Source: Tannerella serpentiformis (GTDB lineage Bacteria > Bacteroidota > Bacteroidia > Bacteroidales > Tannerellaceae). Taken from it: a stretch of DNA of 64,000 bases. The notes below the pieces were generated by a model. It did no database searches. It was not told where the DNA came from and saw only the letters and a program-made list of their open reading frames with translations. Of the stretch, positions 8,702 to 16,554 are shown one piece after another; within the stretch, counting starts at the first letter, position 1; the number at the start of each line of letters is the position of its first letter. Location of the stretch: assembly GCF_003033925.1 (NCBI RefSeq), contig NZ_CP028365.1, positions 2,232,001 to 2,296,000 on the forward strand, given 5' to 3'. The translations under genes were made by a program, and so were the position numbers.

Positions 8702-8709
8702 TACCTTTG
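8702..8709 (+). promoter_or_regulatory. Promoter -7 box (TACCTTTG)
   Basis: TACCTTTG fits the Bacteroidetes -7 consensus TAnnTTTG and lies 37 bp upstream of the lipoprotein start codon at 8747. No clear -33 TTTG is seen at the expected spacing. Confidence 0.5.
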
Positions 8710-8746
8710 CCCGCGTTTCACGAAAAGAGAATCAACAAGAGAGAGA

Positions 8747-9421
8747 ATGAAGAAACTCCTTACCCTATGCTGCATCGCCGCGAGCCTTCTCGTGGTCGGT
8801 TGCAATCGTACAGCTGACAAAGGCGGGGCCGACGGCTCCGAACTCTACGGCTACGTCAATATCCGCCTACCGCACATCGAGGGCATGCACGAATGCCACA
8901 CCCACCCCCGCGTCATGGCCTTCACCGAGCGCTATCGCCAGAGTGGCCCCATCCTGGGTTACTATCTCGACGACGCCACCTACTCCCGTGTCGATAGCCT
9001 AGGACAGATCACGTTCGACAATTATTTCATGATCTACGGCGACTATAACCGCGAGAACTACGACGCTACACCCGCTGACCTCCCCCTCATGCAGGAGCAA
9101 CTCGAGCGCAGCTTAGTCGGCACCAACTGGCAAGAGCAGGGCCGACGCACGGAAGACGCCTACAACACGCTCATGGTCGGTCAGCCCGCCATCCTCCAGA
9201 AGTATAGCCCGCAGGAAGGCGTCCTGACCATGATCATCCTCATGAAATACCGTCAGGAGAACGGCTCCGAATCGACCGTCGTCAGCGCCGCCAACTGCCT
9301 CCTCATCAAGAAGCGCCTGCTGAGCATGGCCTACTACATGGCCTATCAAAACGCCTCCACCATCGACGCCCTCAAGCAGCGCAACGACGCCGCGGTCAAG
9401 GCCGTCATGGCTGCCAATTGA
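8747..9421 (+). CDS. Hypothetical lipoprotein
   Basis: The 224-residue product has a lipoprotein signal peptide with lipobox LLVVGC (Cys19), so it is exported and lipidated. The mature part is mixed alpha/beta without repeats. The segment MHECHTHPRVMAFTERYRQ holds closely spaced Cys and His residues, but I recognise no family or catalytic site. A TAnnTTTG promoter box lies 37 bp upstream. The next gene, a C-terminally anchored membrane protein, follows after 22 bp, so the two probably form an operon. Confidence 0.7.
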   Translation: MKKLLTLCCIAASLLVVGCNRTADKGGADGSELYGYVNIRLPHIEGMHECHTHPRVMAFTERYRQSGPILGYYLDDATYSRVDSLGQITFDNYFMIYGDYNRENYDATPADLPLMQEQLERSLVGTNWQEQGRRTEDAYNTLMVGQPAILQKYSPQEGVLTMIILMKYRQENGSESTVVSAANCLLIKKRLLSMAYYMAYQNASTIDALKQRNDAAVKAVMAAN

Positions 9422-9443
9422 CGCCCGCCCTTACCTTATATAT

Positions 9444-10127
9444 ATGAGAGAAAACCGAAGCGCCCGCCTCTACGCTCGCCAAAGCGACGGCGAGGACGTT
9501 GCCCTTTTCGAGGGGGGGAACCCGCTACCCTTCTTTTGGCTCATGCTGCTCGGCCGTGAGGACGTCGAGCTGTACTGCATACGCATGCGCCGGCTCATCG
9601 CTGCCGGAACCTCACCTTCACACGCCACCCTCCGCCTCGACAAGCTGCAAGCCCTCATGCAGGCCACCATCCGGCGCCCCTATCTGGAGCGACATTTCGC
9701 CTCTTGGCTCGGACTCTTCGACGACTGGATCTACTTCCTCCAGATCTCCGACTTCTCGGATATGAAGATCTATCTCGACCTCTACAGCGTCAGCCTCTAC
9801 TATCCCACCCTCAGCCAGTTTGAGGATAGTCTCCTCCGCGCCCTCGACTGTTTCGATCGCAACATCGCTACCGGTTACGAGGAGTCGATCGCCGGCACCT
9901 GTGGCCACGAAGCCCACAATCGCAACCGCCGACGCTTCGAGCGCTTCTCAGAAAGCTATCGGGTCAAGGCGCAAGACGACATCTACGGACTCTCCAACCG
10001 TCGCATCCATTTGGAGAGAAACTCCCTGCCCAACGAACGTGGCCGCTTCGCCACGCTGGCCTTCCTCCTGGCCCTCATCACTCTGGTGATCGCCGCCATC
10101 GTGGGGCTACTCATTATCAAGAAATAA
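9444..10127 (+). CDS. Hypothetical tail-anchored membrane protein
   Basis: The 227-residue protein has no signal peptide. It has a helical, aromatic-rich soluble part (residues 1-195, including WLGLFDDWIYFLQISDFSDM) and one hydrophobic segment at the extreme C-terminus (ATLAFLLALITLVIAAIVGL), followed by IIKK. This is the layout of a tail-anchored inner-membrane protein with its body in the cytoplasm. I recognise no family. It follows the lipoprotein by 22 bp and precedes trpS by 32 bp on the same strand. Confidence 0.65.
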   Translation: MRENRSARLYARQSDGEDVALFEGGNPLPFFWLMLLGREDVELYCIRMRRLIAAGTSPSHATLRLDKLQALMQATIRRPYLERHFASWLGLFDDWIYFLQISDFSDMKIYLDLYSVSLYYPTLSQFEDSLLRALDCFDRNIATGYEESIAGTCGHEAHNRNRRRFERFSESYRVKAQDDIYGLSNRRIHLERNSLPNERGRFATLAFLLALITLVIAAIVGLLIIKK

Positions 10128-10159
10128 TCGCATACACACATCAAGAGACCTATTATAGA

Positions 10160-11170
10160 ATGACTGAAGAAAAGAAACTGGAGACCGTCGTGAGCGGTAT
10201 CCGCCCCACGGGCAATCTGCATCTGGGCAACTATTTCGGAGCCGTCAAGAGCTTTCTGCGCATGCAGGACGAGTATCGCTGCTTCTTCTTTATTGCCGAC
10301 TGGCACTCCCTGACCACCCACCCGCGCCCCGTCGACATCCGGCGCAGCGTCCGCACCATCCTCTCCGAATACCTCGCCTGCGGCCTCGACCCCGACAAAG
10401 CCGCCATCTATATCCAAAGCGACGTCCATGAGGTGCTTGAGCTTTACCTCTACCTCAACATGAACGCCTACCTCGGCGAGCTCGAGCGTGTCACCACCTT
10501 CAAGGAGAAAGTCCGCCAGCAACCCGACAACGTCAACGCCGGTCTCCTGACCTATCCTACCCTCATGGCCTCCGACATCCTCATCCACCGTGCCGTCAAG
10601 GTGCCCGTCGGCAAGGATCAGGAGCAGAACATGGAGATGGCCCGCAAGTGTGCCCGCCGCTTCAACATGATCTACGAGACCGACTTCTTCCCCGAGCCTG
10701 CCTCCTTCCACCTTACTGAGCGTGCCGTCAAGGTGCCCGGCCTCGACGGTTCCGGCAAGATGGGCAAGAGCGAAGGCAACGCCATCTATCTCGTCGATGA
10801 CGAAGCGACGATCCGCAAAAAGGTCATGAAAGCCGTCACCGACTCCGGCCCCACCACCCCTGACAGTCCCAAACCCGAGCCCATTCAGAACCTCTTTACG
10901 ATGATGGAGATCGTCTCCTCTCGCGACACCTACGACTTCTTCAACGACCAATACAACCGTTGCGCCATCCGCTACGGCGACATGAAGAAGCAGCTCGCCG
11001 CCGACATCAACGCCTTCTGTGCCCCCATCCGCGAACGCATACTCGACATCGCCGCCAATGAAGCCTATCTCGACAAAGTAGCTCGTGAAGGCGCAGAGAA
11101 AGCGGCAGAGAGCGCCTCGAGTACCATCAAGGAAGTTCGCCGAATCATCGGCTTCAGAACTGCTCCGTAA
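10160..11170 (+). CDS. trpS: Tryptophan--tRNA ligase
   Basis: This class I synthetase charges tRNA-Trp. At 336 residues it is of standard bacterial length. The HIGH-type motif appears as RPTGNLHLGNYFGA near residues 17-30, and the KMSKS-type loop as KMGKSEGN near 200. The DSGP and PEPIQNLF segments of the C-terminal half are also typical. The start ATG opens MTEEKKLETVVSGIRPTG, the usual beginning. Probably co-transcribed with the two upstream hypothetical genes. Confidence 0.97.
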   Translation: MTEEKKLETVVSGIRPTGNLHLGNYFGAVKSFLRMQDEYRCFFFIADWHSLTTHPRPVDIRRSVRTILSEYLACGLDPDKAAIYIQSDVHEVLELYLYLNMNAYLGELERVTTFKEKVRQQPDNVNAGLLTYPTLMASDILIHRAVKVPVGKDQEQNMEMARKCARRFNMIYETDFFPEPASFHLTERAVKVPGLDGSGKMGKSEGNAIYLVDDEATIRKKVMKAVTDSGPTTPDSPKPEPIQNLFTMMEIVSSRDTYDFFNDQYNRCAIRYGDMKKQLAADINAFCAPIRERILDIAANEAYLDKVAREGAEKAAESASSTIKEVRRIIGFRTAP

Positions 11171-11236
11171 TACGTTCTGGGGCACATGGCGTGAAAAAAT
11201 ATTTGCGCATACCGATACGCCGTATGCCGATTCGTC

Positions 11237-11244
11237 TACTTTTG
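11237..11244 (+). promoter_or_regulatory. Promoter -7 box (TACTTTTG) with upstream inverted repeat
   Basis: TACTTTTG fits TAnnTTTG and lies 38 bp before the monooxygenase start. Immediately upstream, at about 11207-11227, the arms GCATAC and GTATGC flank a 9-base centre. This inverted repeat sits where a regulator would overlap the promoter. Confidence 0.5.
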
Positions 11245-11281
11245 CGCCGCTCTTTCAGAGCAAATAATAAGAGAAAAGAAG

Positions 11282-11563
11282 ATGCATAAACAGATCATCA
11301 TAGCACGCGCCCGGGTGAAAGTCGGCAGAGAGAACGCTTTCATCGACTCCGCAAAGAAGCTGGCCGATATGGCACGCACTGAGCCCGGTAACCTCTGCTA
11401 TTCCTTCTATCGCTCCGTTACGGAGCCAGAGAACTTCATCTTTTACGAGGAGTATAAGGATGCCGTTGCGGTAACTGCCCACGCCTCATCAGAGGCCTTC
11501 AAAGCCTTTACTGAAGCGGTAAGAGAGCTGCTGGATGGCGATTTAATCGTGGATAAATACTAA
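11282..11563 (+). CDS. Antibiotic biosynthesis monooxygenase (ABM)-fold protein
   Basis: The 93-residue protein is a single ABM/dimeric alpha-beta barrel domain (YgiN/LsrG-like). Family features are IIIARARVKVGRENAFIDSAKKLADMARTEPG, CYSFYRSVTEPENFIFYEEYKD and the HASSEAFKAF helix. Such small dimeric proteins act as quinol or flavin-independent monooxygenases, or as isomerases of small carbonyl compounds; the substrate cannot be told from sequence. It is monocistronic, with its own TAnnTTTG box and a potential operator upstream. Confidence 0.8.
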   Translation: MHKQIIIARARVKVGRENAFIDSAKKLADMARTEPGNLCYSFYRSVTEPENFIFYEEYKDAVAVTAHASSEAFKAFTEAVRELLDGDLIVDKY

Positions 11564-11635
11564 GCAAATAGCCCGCAAGGCGTCACTCTTATTTGGGAAA
11601 AAAAACGTTTTTCGTGTTGCGAAACATTTTTCTGC

Positions 11636-11643
11636 TACCTTTG
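11636..11643 (+). promoter_or_regulatory. Promoter -7 box (TACCTTTG)
   Basis: TACCTTTG matches the Bacteroidetes -7 box 38 bp upstream of the small lipoprotein gene, after an A/T-rich stretch. A TTG at 11617-11619 lies about 16 bp upstream, closer than the usual 19-20 bp. Confidence 0.5.
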
Positions 11644-11681
11644 CGGCGAATTAGACCAATCAGATTTTAAATTCAAACGAG

Positions 11682-12071
11682 ATGAAAAAGATTTCAATGT
11701 TTTTGGTGGCTTCGGCCATGGTAATGATGGTTGCTTGCAACAACAAGAGTGCAGCAACTGAAGGTGAAACGACAGATTCTACGGCTGTAGAAGCTCCGGC
11801 TCCCGCAGCTGAGGCCGCTCCTGCTGAGGGTGGAAGCGCATTCGATCAGTATCTGAGCCTTGTTGACGAGATGCTTCCTCTGTATGAGAAGGCAGCTGCC
11901 GGTGAAGCTGAGGCTAATCAGAAGCTGGCAGAGCTGGGACAGAAGATGCAGGACTTGGCTCCGAGTCTTCAGAACGAAGCAGCCAACCTGACACCGGAGC
12001 AGACGCAGAAGTATCAGGAAGCTATGCAGAAGCTGGCTGAGGCCGCTAAGAAAGCTCAGGAGAAGAAGTAA
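11682..12071 (+). CDS. Small Ala/Glu/Lys-rich lipoprotein
   Basis: The 129-residue product has a lipoprotein signal (MKKISMFLVASAMVMMVAC, Cys19). A Thr/Ala/Pro-rich linker runs to about residue 52, and a helical, coiled-coil-like region covers residues 53-129 (YLSLVDEMLPLYEKAAAGEA; the C-terminus is rich in Ala, Gln and Lys). Codon use is less GC-rich than in the neighbours, which can mark a strongly expressed gene. No family is recognised. It has its own promoter box and a strong terminator, so it is monocistronic and possibly an abundant envelope lipoprotein. Confidence 0.75.
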   Translation: MKKISMFLVASAMVMMVACNNKSAATEGETTDSTAVEAPAPAAEAAPAEGGSAFDQYLSLVDEMLPLYEKAAAGEAEANQKLAELGQKMQDLAPSLQNEAANLTPEQTQKYQEAMQKLAEAAKKAQEKK

Positions 12072-12100
12072 GTTCTACCCTTATTTCTGGCAAGAAAATG

Positions 12101-12134
12101 AAGAAGGCAATCCGCGTAAGCGGGTTGCCTTCTT
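12101..12134 (+). terminator. Rho-independent-type terminator
   Basis: The hairpin AAGAAGGCAATCCGC / GCGGGTTGCCTTCTT has a four-base loop (GTAA) and one mismatch. It begins 29 bp after the stop codon of the small lipoprotein gene. Confidence 0.8.
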
Positions 12135-12238
12135 GTCGATATATACCTCTGCATAGTGGTCACAGCTAGGGCAACCGCATCAAAACCATACCTACGTCCC
12201 AGTCGTCCCAGTCGTCTGCTTATCTACGGAGATCCCAC

Positions 12239-12501
12239 CCACACGTGGTTCTGCTTTCCGTAGGGGTACAGACATTAAAACCACGCGTGGTTCTGCTTTC
12301 CGTAGGGGTACAGACATCAAAACCACGCGTGGTTTTGCTTTCCGTAGGGGTACAGACATCAAAACCACGCGTGGTTTTGCTTTCCGTAGGGGTACAGACA
12401 TCAAAACCACGCGTGGTTCTGCTTTCCGTAGGGGTACAGACATTAAAACCACACGTGGTTCTGCTTTCCGTAGGGGTACAGACATTAAAACCACGCGTGG
12501 G
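12239..12501. repeat. 42-bp tandem array with palindrome CCACGCGTGG (locus 1)
   Basis: The palindrome CCACGCGTGG, or its variant CCACACGTGG, starts at 12239, 12281, 12323, 12365, 12407, 12449 and 12491: seven copies at an exact 42-bp step. The rest of the unit reads through CTTTCCGTAGGGGTACAGAC. The same unit forms the array at 63,098-63,352, in the same orientation. It lies between the lipoprotein terminator and the promoter of the porin-like gene. Confidence 0.95.
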
Positions 12502-12615
12502 TGGGATCTCCGTAGGGCCGTGGAGAGTAAAAAAGCGCCTCAGGCCCGCAGCTATTTGGGTGCGGTGGCCTTAGAGTGGTCAGCCCTGCCACTCAGTGTG
12601 ATACAAAGCAGTCTC

Positions 12616-12623
12616 TATCTTTG
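12616..12623 (+). promoter_or_regulatory. Promoter -7 box (TATCTTTG) fixing the start of the porin-like gene
   Basis: TATCTTTG matches TAnnTTTG only 9 bp before the ATG at 12633. Transcription would start at or just before the start codon, so the in-frame ATG upstream at 12576 is unlikely to be used and the message may be almost leaderless. Confidence 0.5.
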
Positions 12624-12632
12624 GCGCCCGAA

Positions 12633-14795
12633 ATGAAGTACAGCATATACACCTTCACCTTCCTCTTGGGAATCCTGTATATCACGGCCGTATCCGCGCA
12701 AGATCGCACTCGGAGCCGGGGCGATCGCGGCGGGCGTAGATTCTCACTCGCTATGCGTAATGCCGCTCAAGCAGCCGATAGTCTCCTTTCCCCAGACAGC
12801 GCGCGCATCGGTGTCGCGCGTATCAACGCCTACCGTCTCACCGATAAGCTCGGCGATCCATACATCGCACCGATGGATACGGACAGACTCAACACCGCAG
12901 ATCATACCCTGATGGAAAGTCGGAGTCTGGCGGGTGCATATACGGCTAATATGGGTGCACCGTTCCAGTCTCGGATCTTCAGCGAACGGTCCGAGGCGCG
13001 CGATTTCATCTTTGCTGACGCCTTCGATGGAGATATTCTCACGCCCACGAACGCCTATTTCTATGACGTTAAAGTGCCCTACACCAACATCCTCTACACC
13101 CGTGCCGGCGGATCGACCAAACGCGAGGAGCAGCTGCGTGGTGTCATCACCGGTAACTTCGGGCGGAAGATCAACTTGGGCGCAGATTTCAACTACACCT
13201 ACAGCCGTGGCCAGTACACCTCGAATAACAACAAACTGCTCTCCTACCGCCTTTTTGGCAGTTATCGTTCGGACCGTTACGAGGCTTTCGCCCACATCCG
13301 TAACCTGAATTTCGTTACCAACGAAAACGGTGGCCTGACTGACGACCGTTACATCACCGACCCGGACAATTTTGAGGACGGTCGGCGTGGTATCGACAGC
13401 AAATCATTCCCCACGCGATTCACGGAGACCTATAATCGCCTGCGCGGCCGCGACTTTTTCCTCACGCACCGCTATAATCTCGGTTTCTATCGGCGCATGA
13501 CCGCCGATGAGGCCGATCGCAAACGAAAACGTGACGAGCGACGAGAGAAGATCCGTCAGCTGAACGCGGAGAAAGAGGGCACGACCGACGTGCGGCCTCT
13601 CACTCCTCGGAGTCAAGATGATGTGCCAGACGACGACGGTGGACTTCACGCGGACGAGGTGTTCGTGCCTGTCGCGAGCATCATCCACACCTTTGAATGG
13701 GAGGATTTCCGTCGCCGATTCATCTCCAACGACGCGGGGATTGACACCTGCTACACCCATCGATTCGATACGACCACGGCACATCCCGACGATCTCCAGT
13801 CGGCCCGTACGTTTCGCAACACATTCGCCCTCTCTCTTCGCGAGGGCTTCCAGAAATGGGCGCAAATAGGCCTCACGGCCTATATCTCCTTCGAAAATCG
13901 ACGCTTCGAAATGCCCGGTGACACCGCGCGTGGTGTCTTCCAAGGGCGCACGAAGACCGACGAATACGCGGCCTTCCTTGGTGCTGAACTCTCGCGCACC
14001 CGTTCCGAGTGGCTCACCTTCCGCGCCCGGGGAGAGTTCGGTCTGCTCGGCAATGACATCGGTGAAATCCGCCTCATGGGGCATGTCGCGTCCCGTTTTC
14101 GCGTCTTCGGACGTGAAGCGTCGATCCGTGCCGAGGGCGCATTCCAAAATCTCAGAGCACCTTTCTATCAGCGCCACTTTCACAGTCGATACTTCATGTG
14201 GGACAACGATTTGCACAATACGCAACGTATCTATGTAGGTGGTGTGGCCGAGTGGGAACAGACGCGCACCCGCATTTCCGCCGGCGTGGAGAATGTCACG
14301 AATTATGTCTACTTCGGCACCGACGGCCGACCGGCCCAGCACACCGGTAGCCTCCAAATTGTCACCGCACGTCTCCGCCAGGACTTCCGTTACCGCGCCT
14401 TCGGCTGGGACAACGAGATCATCTACCAGGCGACTGGCCACGATGACATCGTTCCGCTGCCCCGGCTTGCACTTTACTCCAACGCCTACGTCGTCATTCA
14501 CCCCGTGCGTGTCCTGACCCTCCAACTTGGCGCTGACGTTCGCTATTTCACCGCCTACCATGCCCCTTATTACGAGCCCGCGACCCAGCAGTTTCAGAAT
14601 CAAACCGAGATAAAAGTGGGCAATTACCCCCTCATCAACGCCTACGCCAATTTTCACCTGCGCCAAGCGCGCTTCTTCGTCATGGCCTATAATCTCGGCC
14701 GCCTCTTCACCGACCCGCGCTACTTCTCCATGCCCCATTACCCGCTCAATCCGATGGTCATCAAGCTTGGCATTGCTGTGACCTTCAACAATTGA
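12633..14795 (+). CDS. Putative porin (Porin_10-like outer-membrane beta barrel)
   Basis: The 720-residue protein begins with a signal peptide (MKYSIYTFTFLLGILYITAVSAQ) and matches the Bacteroidetes putative-porin type. After an N-terminal region, amphipathic strands recur to the end (for example GKINLGADFNYTY-like, FRVFGREASIRAEGAF, LRQDFRYRAFGWDNEIIYQA, LQLGADVRYFTAY), and the last strand closes in LGIAVTFNN. It should form an outer-membrane channel or structural barrel. A Lys/Arg-rich loop around residues 290-320 (DRKRKRDERREKIRQ) is unusual. The start was set by the -7 box and the signal peptide. Confidence 0.85.
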   Translation: MKYSIYTFTFLLGILYITAVSAQDRTRSRGDRGGRRFSLAMRNAAQAADSLLSPDSARIGVARINAYRLTDKLGDPYIAPMDTDRLNTADHTLMESRSLAGAYTANMGAPFQSRIFSERSEARDFIFADAFDGDILTPTNAYFYDVKVPYTNILYTRAGGSTKREEQLRGVITGNFGRKINLGADFNYTYSRGQYTSNNNKLLSYRLFGSYRSDRYEAFAHIRNLNFVTNENGGLTDDRYITDPDNFEDGRRGIDSKSFPTRFTETYNRLRGRDFFLTHRYNLGFYRRMTADEADRKRKRDERREKIRQLNAEKEGTTDVRPLTPRSQDDVPDDDGGLHADEVFVPVASIIHTFEWEDFRRRFISNDAGIDTCYTHRFDTTTAHPDDLQSARTFRNTFALSLREGFQKWAQIGLTAYISFENRRFEMPGDTARGVFQGRTKTDEYAAFLGAELSRTRSEWLTFRARGEFGLLGNDIGEIRLMGHVASRFRVFGREASIRAEGAFQNLRAPFYQRHFHSRYFMWDNDLHNTQRIYVGGVAEWEQTRTRISAGVENVTNYVYFGTDGRPAQHTGSLQIVTARLRQDFRYRAFGWDNEIIYQATGHDDIVPLPRLALYSNAYVVIHPVRVLTLQLGADVRYFTAYHAPYYEPATQQFQNQTEIKVGNYPLINAYANFHLRQARFFVMAYNLGRLFTDPRYFSMPHYPLNPMVIKLGIAVTFNN

Positions 14796-14866
14796 GGCGT
14801 GCAGAGGGCGCGCACCCCATACGACCCATTCTTTTTGTATTTCACCCCCGCAACCGTTCATAAAAA

Positions 14867-15994
14867 ATGAGAACTCGCAGAATGCTTCAAGTCTACATCG
14901 GACTTCTCCTCGTAGCCGTAGGCACGATGGGCCTTATTGGTGTCTATCGCGCTATGAATAAGCGCACGGAGGTGGTGCGCGATTATGCTGACATCCGTCG
15001 TGAGGGCATCCTCCGCTTCGTGGCTGAATATGAACGCCCCGGGAGCTATGTGGCTGTCGATGACACGGCGTTGCAAGGCTTCCAGTACGAGTTGAGTCGT
15101 GCCATTGCCCGTTATGCTGGGCTCGAGATGGAGATGCACTTCGAGATGAGCCTCGAAAACAGTTTCGACGGGCTCCGTGATGGGCGTTACGATATCGTCG
15201 CTCGCAATTTGCCCACCACCGACGAGCTGAAGGCTGACTATTTCTTGACCGATCCCATCCTGACAGACCGTCAGGTGCTCGTGCAACGGCGCGATACGGC
15301 CCGCCTACTCCGTAACCAGCTCGATCTCGCGGGCCACACCATCGTCGTACCCCGTGAATCCCCCGCCATCTTGCGGTTGGAGAATCTCAGACGCGAGATG
15401 GCCGACACGTTCCGCATCGTTGAAGATCCGCTCTATTCGTCTGAGCAACTAATCGCTATGGTTGCGGCTGGCGACATCGATTACACGGTCTGCGACCGCC
15501 GTGTGGCCGCTGCGGCCCTCGAGCTCTACCCCGAAATCGACATCAATACCGACATCGGTTTCACGCAACTCCATGCCTGGGCCGTCCGTAGGACCTCACC
15601 CGTGTTGCGCGATAGCATCAACGCTTGGTTTGCCCGCATGCACGCCGATGGCACCTTCGATCGCATCCTCCGGAAGTATTACCCCGCCGAGGACGCTGCG
15701 ACTGACAGATCGTCAGCTAAGAAGGACGGCGTGAAGGCCGTCGCACCCGTCGGGACGAAGGCCACGCCCGATCAGGCAGCCCCATCAAAGACGAAGGCAG
15801 CAAAGTCAAAGGCTAAGTCGGCCCGACAGAAAGCGAAATCGACGAAGTCAAAAGCCAAGTCGGCCCCGTCGAAGACGAAAGTCACAAAGTCGAAGTCCGG
15901 AGCGGACCGACAGAAGGCGAAAGCGACAAAGGCCAAGTCGTCCAAGGCCAAAAAATCCACCTCGAAACGTACCCGCACCAAGCGTAAGGGGTAA
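14867..15994 (+). CDS. Transporter substrate-binding (SBP_bac_3-like) protein with Lys-rich tail
   Basis: The 375-residue protein has an N-terminal hydrophobic anchor (VYIGLLLVAVGTMGLIGVYR) and a family 3 solute-binding domain at about residues 45-270 (LRFVAEYERPGSYVAVDD, GFQYELSRAIARYAGLEME, DGRYDIVARNLPTTDELK, YTVCDRRVAAAALELYPE). This is the N-terminal layout of MltF, but no lytic transglycosylase domain follows. Instead residues of about 290-375 are low-complexity repeats of AKS/TKSK/RQKAK that give a strongly basic tail like histone H1. The tail might bind nucleic acid, LPS or peptidoglycan. It follows the porin-like gene by 71 bp. Confidence 0.75.
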   Translation: MRTRRMLQVYIGLLLVAVGTMGLIGVYRAMNKRTEVVRDYADIRREGILRFVAEYERPGSYVAVDDTALQGFQYELSRAIARYAGLEMEMHFEMSLENSFDGLRDGRYDIVARNLPTTDELKADYFLTDPILTDRQVLVQRRDTARLLRNQLDLAGHTIVVPRESPAILRLENLRREMADTFRIVEDPLYSSEQLIAMVAAGDIDYTVCDRRVAAAALELYPEIDINTDIGFTQLHAWAVRRTSPVLRDSINAWFARMHADGTFDRILRKYYPAEDAATDRSSAKKDGVKAVAPVGTKATPDQAAPSKTKAAKSKAKSARQKAKSTKSKAKSAPSKTKVTKSKSGADRQKAKATKAKSSKAKKSTSKRTRTKRKG

Positions 15995-16020
15995 ACTGGA
16001 AATGCCTGCAACAGGAATGA

Positions 16021-16215
16021 CCATTGAGACGCCATCGTGTCGCACGATGGGACCAAAATGGTCGTTGAGACGCCATCGTGTCGCACGATGGGACCAAAAT
16101 GGTCGTTGAGACGCCATCGTGTCGCACGATGGGACCAAAATGGCCATTGAGACACCGTCGTGTCGCACGATGGGACCTAAATGGTCGTTGAGACGCCGTC
16201 GTGCCACATGATGAT
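16021..16215. repeat. 41-bp tandem array with dyad CCATCGTGTCGCACGATGG
   Basis: The 19-bp dyad CCATCGTG-TCG-CACGATGG starts at 16032, 16073, 16114, 16155 and 16196, with an exact 41-bp step; the last two copies have CCGTCGTG and the fifth is degenerate. Each unit holds a second dyad, GACCA-AAA-TGGTC. It lies between the substrate-binding-protein gene and the promoter of the phosphoesterase gene. Confidence 0.95.
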
Positions 16216-16365
16216 CGAACTATCACGACATGTAAGCCTCAAAAAAAGGACAGATGAAGGCTTCGCGTTCCTTAGCGGGAGGTTCGGATCGAAGCGACAA
16301 AATGGCACACGAGGAGCAAGACCATCATGTCGTGATTTTTAGCTTTTTACTTTGCTGGCCAGGTC

Positions 16366-16373
16366 TATTTTTG
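16366..16373 (+). promoter_or_regulatory. Promoter -7 box (TATTTTTG), distant from the next gene
   Basis: TATTTTTG matches TAnnTTTG but lies about 180 bp upstream of the phosphoesterase start, so a long leader is predicted. The leader holds two tiny open frames. Confidence 0.4.
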
Positions 16374-16383
16374 CGCGCCGAAA

Positions 16384-16527
16384 ATGGCCCGCAGTAGAGG
16401 TGGTTCGGTCGCGTGGCTGTGGACACGGGTCGGACTACCGATGCAGCGGATGCTCACCGCGCACCATCACACTACACGATAAATGAAAATGAACAAGCGC
16501 CCCACACACGCGGCAACGACGGCGTGA
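16384..16527 (+). other. Two abutting mini-ORFs in the phosphoesterase leader
   Basis: ATG at 16384 opens a 32-codon frame (MARSRGGSVAWLWTRVG...) that ends in TAA at 16482; the next base starts a 14-codon frame MKMNKRPTHAATTA ending at 16527. Both lie between the -7 box at 16366 and the phosphoesterase start at 16555. They may be upstream ORFs or chance frames; no family is recognised. Confidence 0.2.
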
Positions 16528-16554
16528 GGGACCCCAAAACAAACTGCTAAACAG

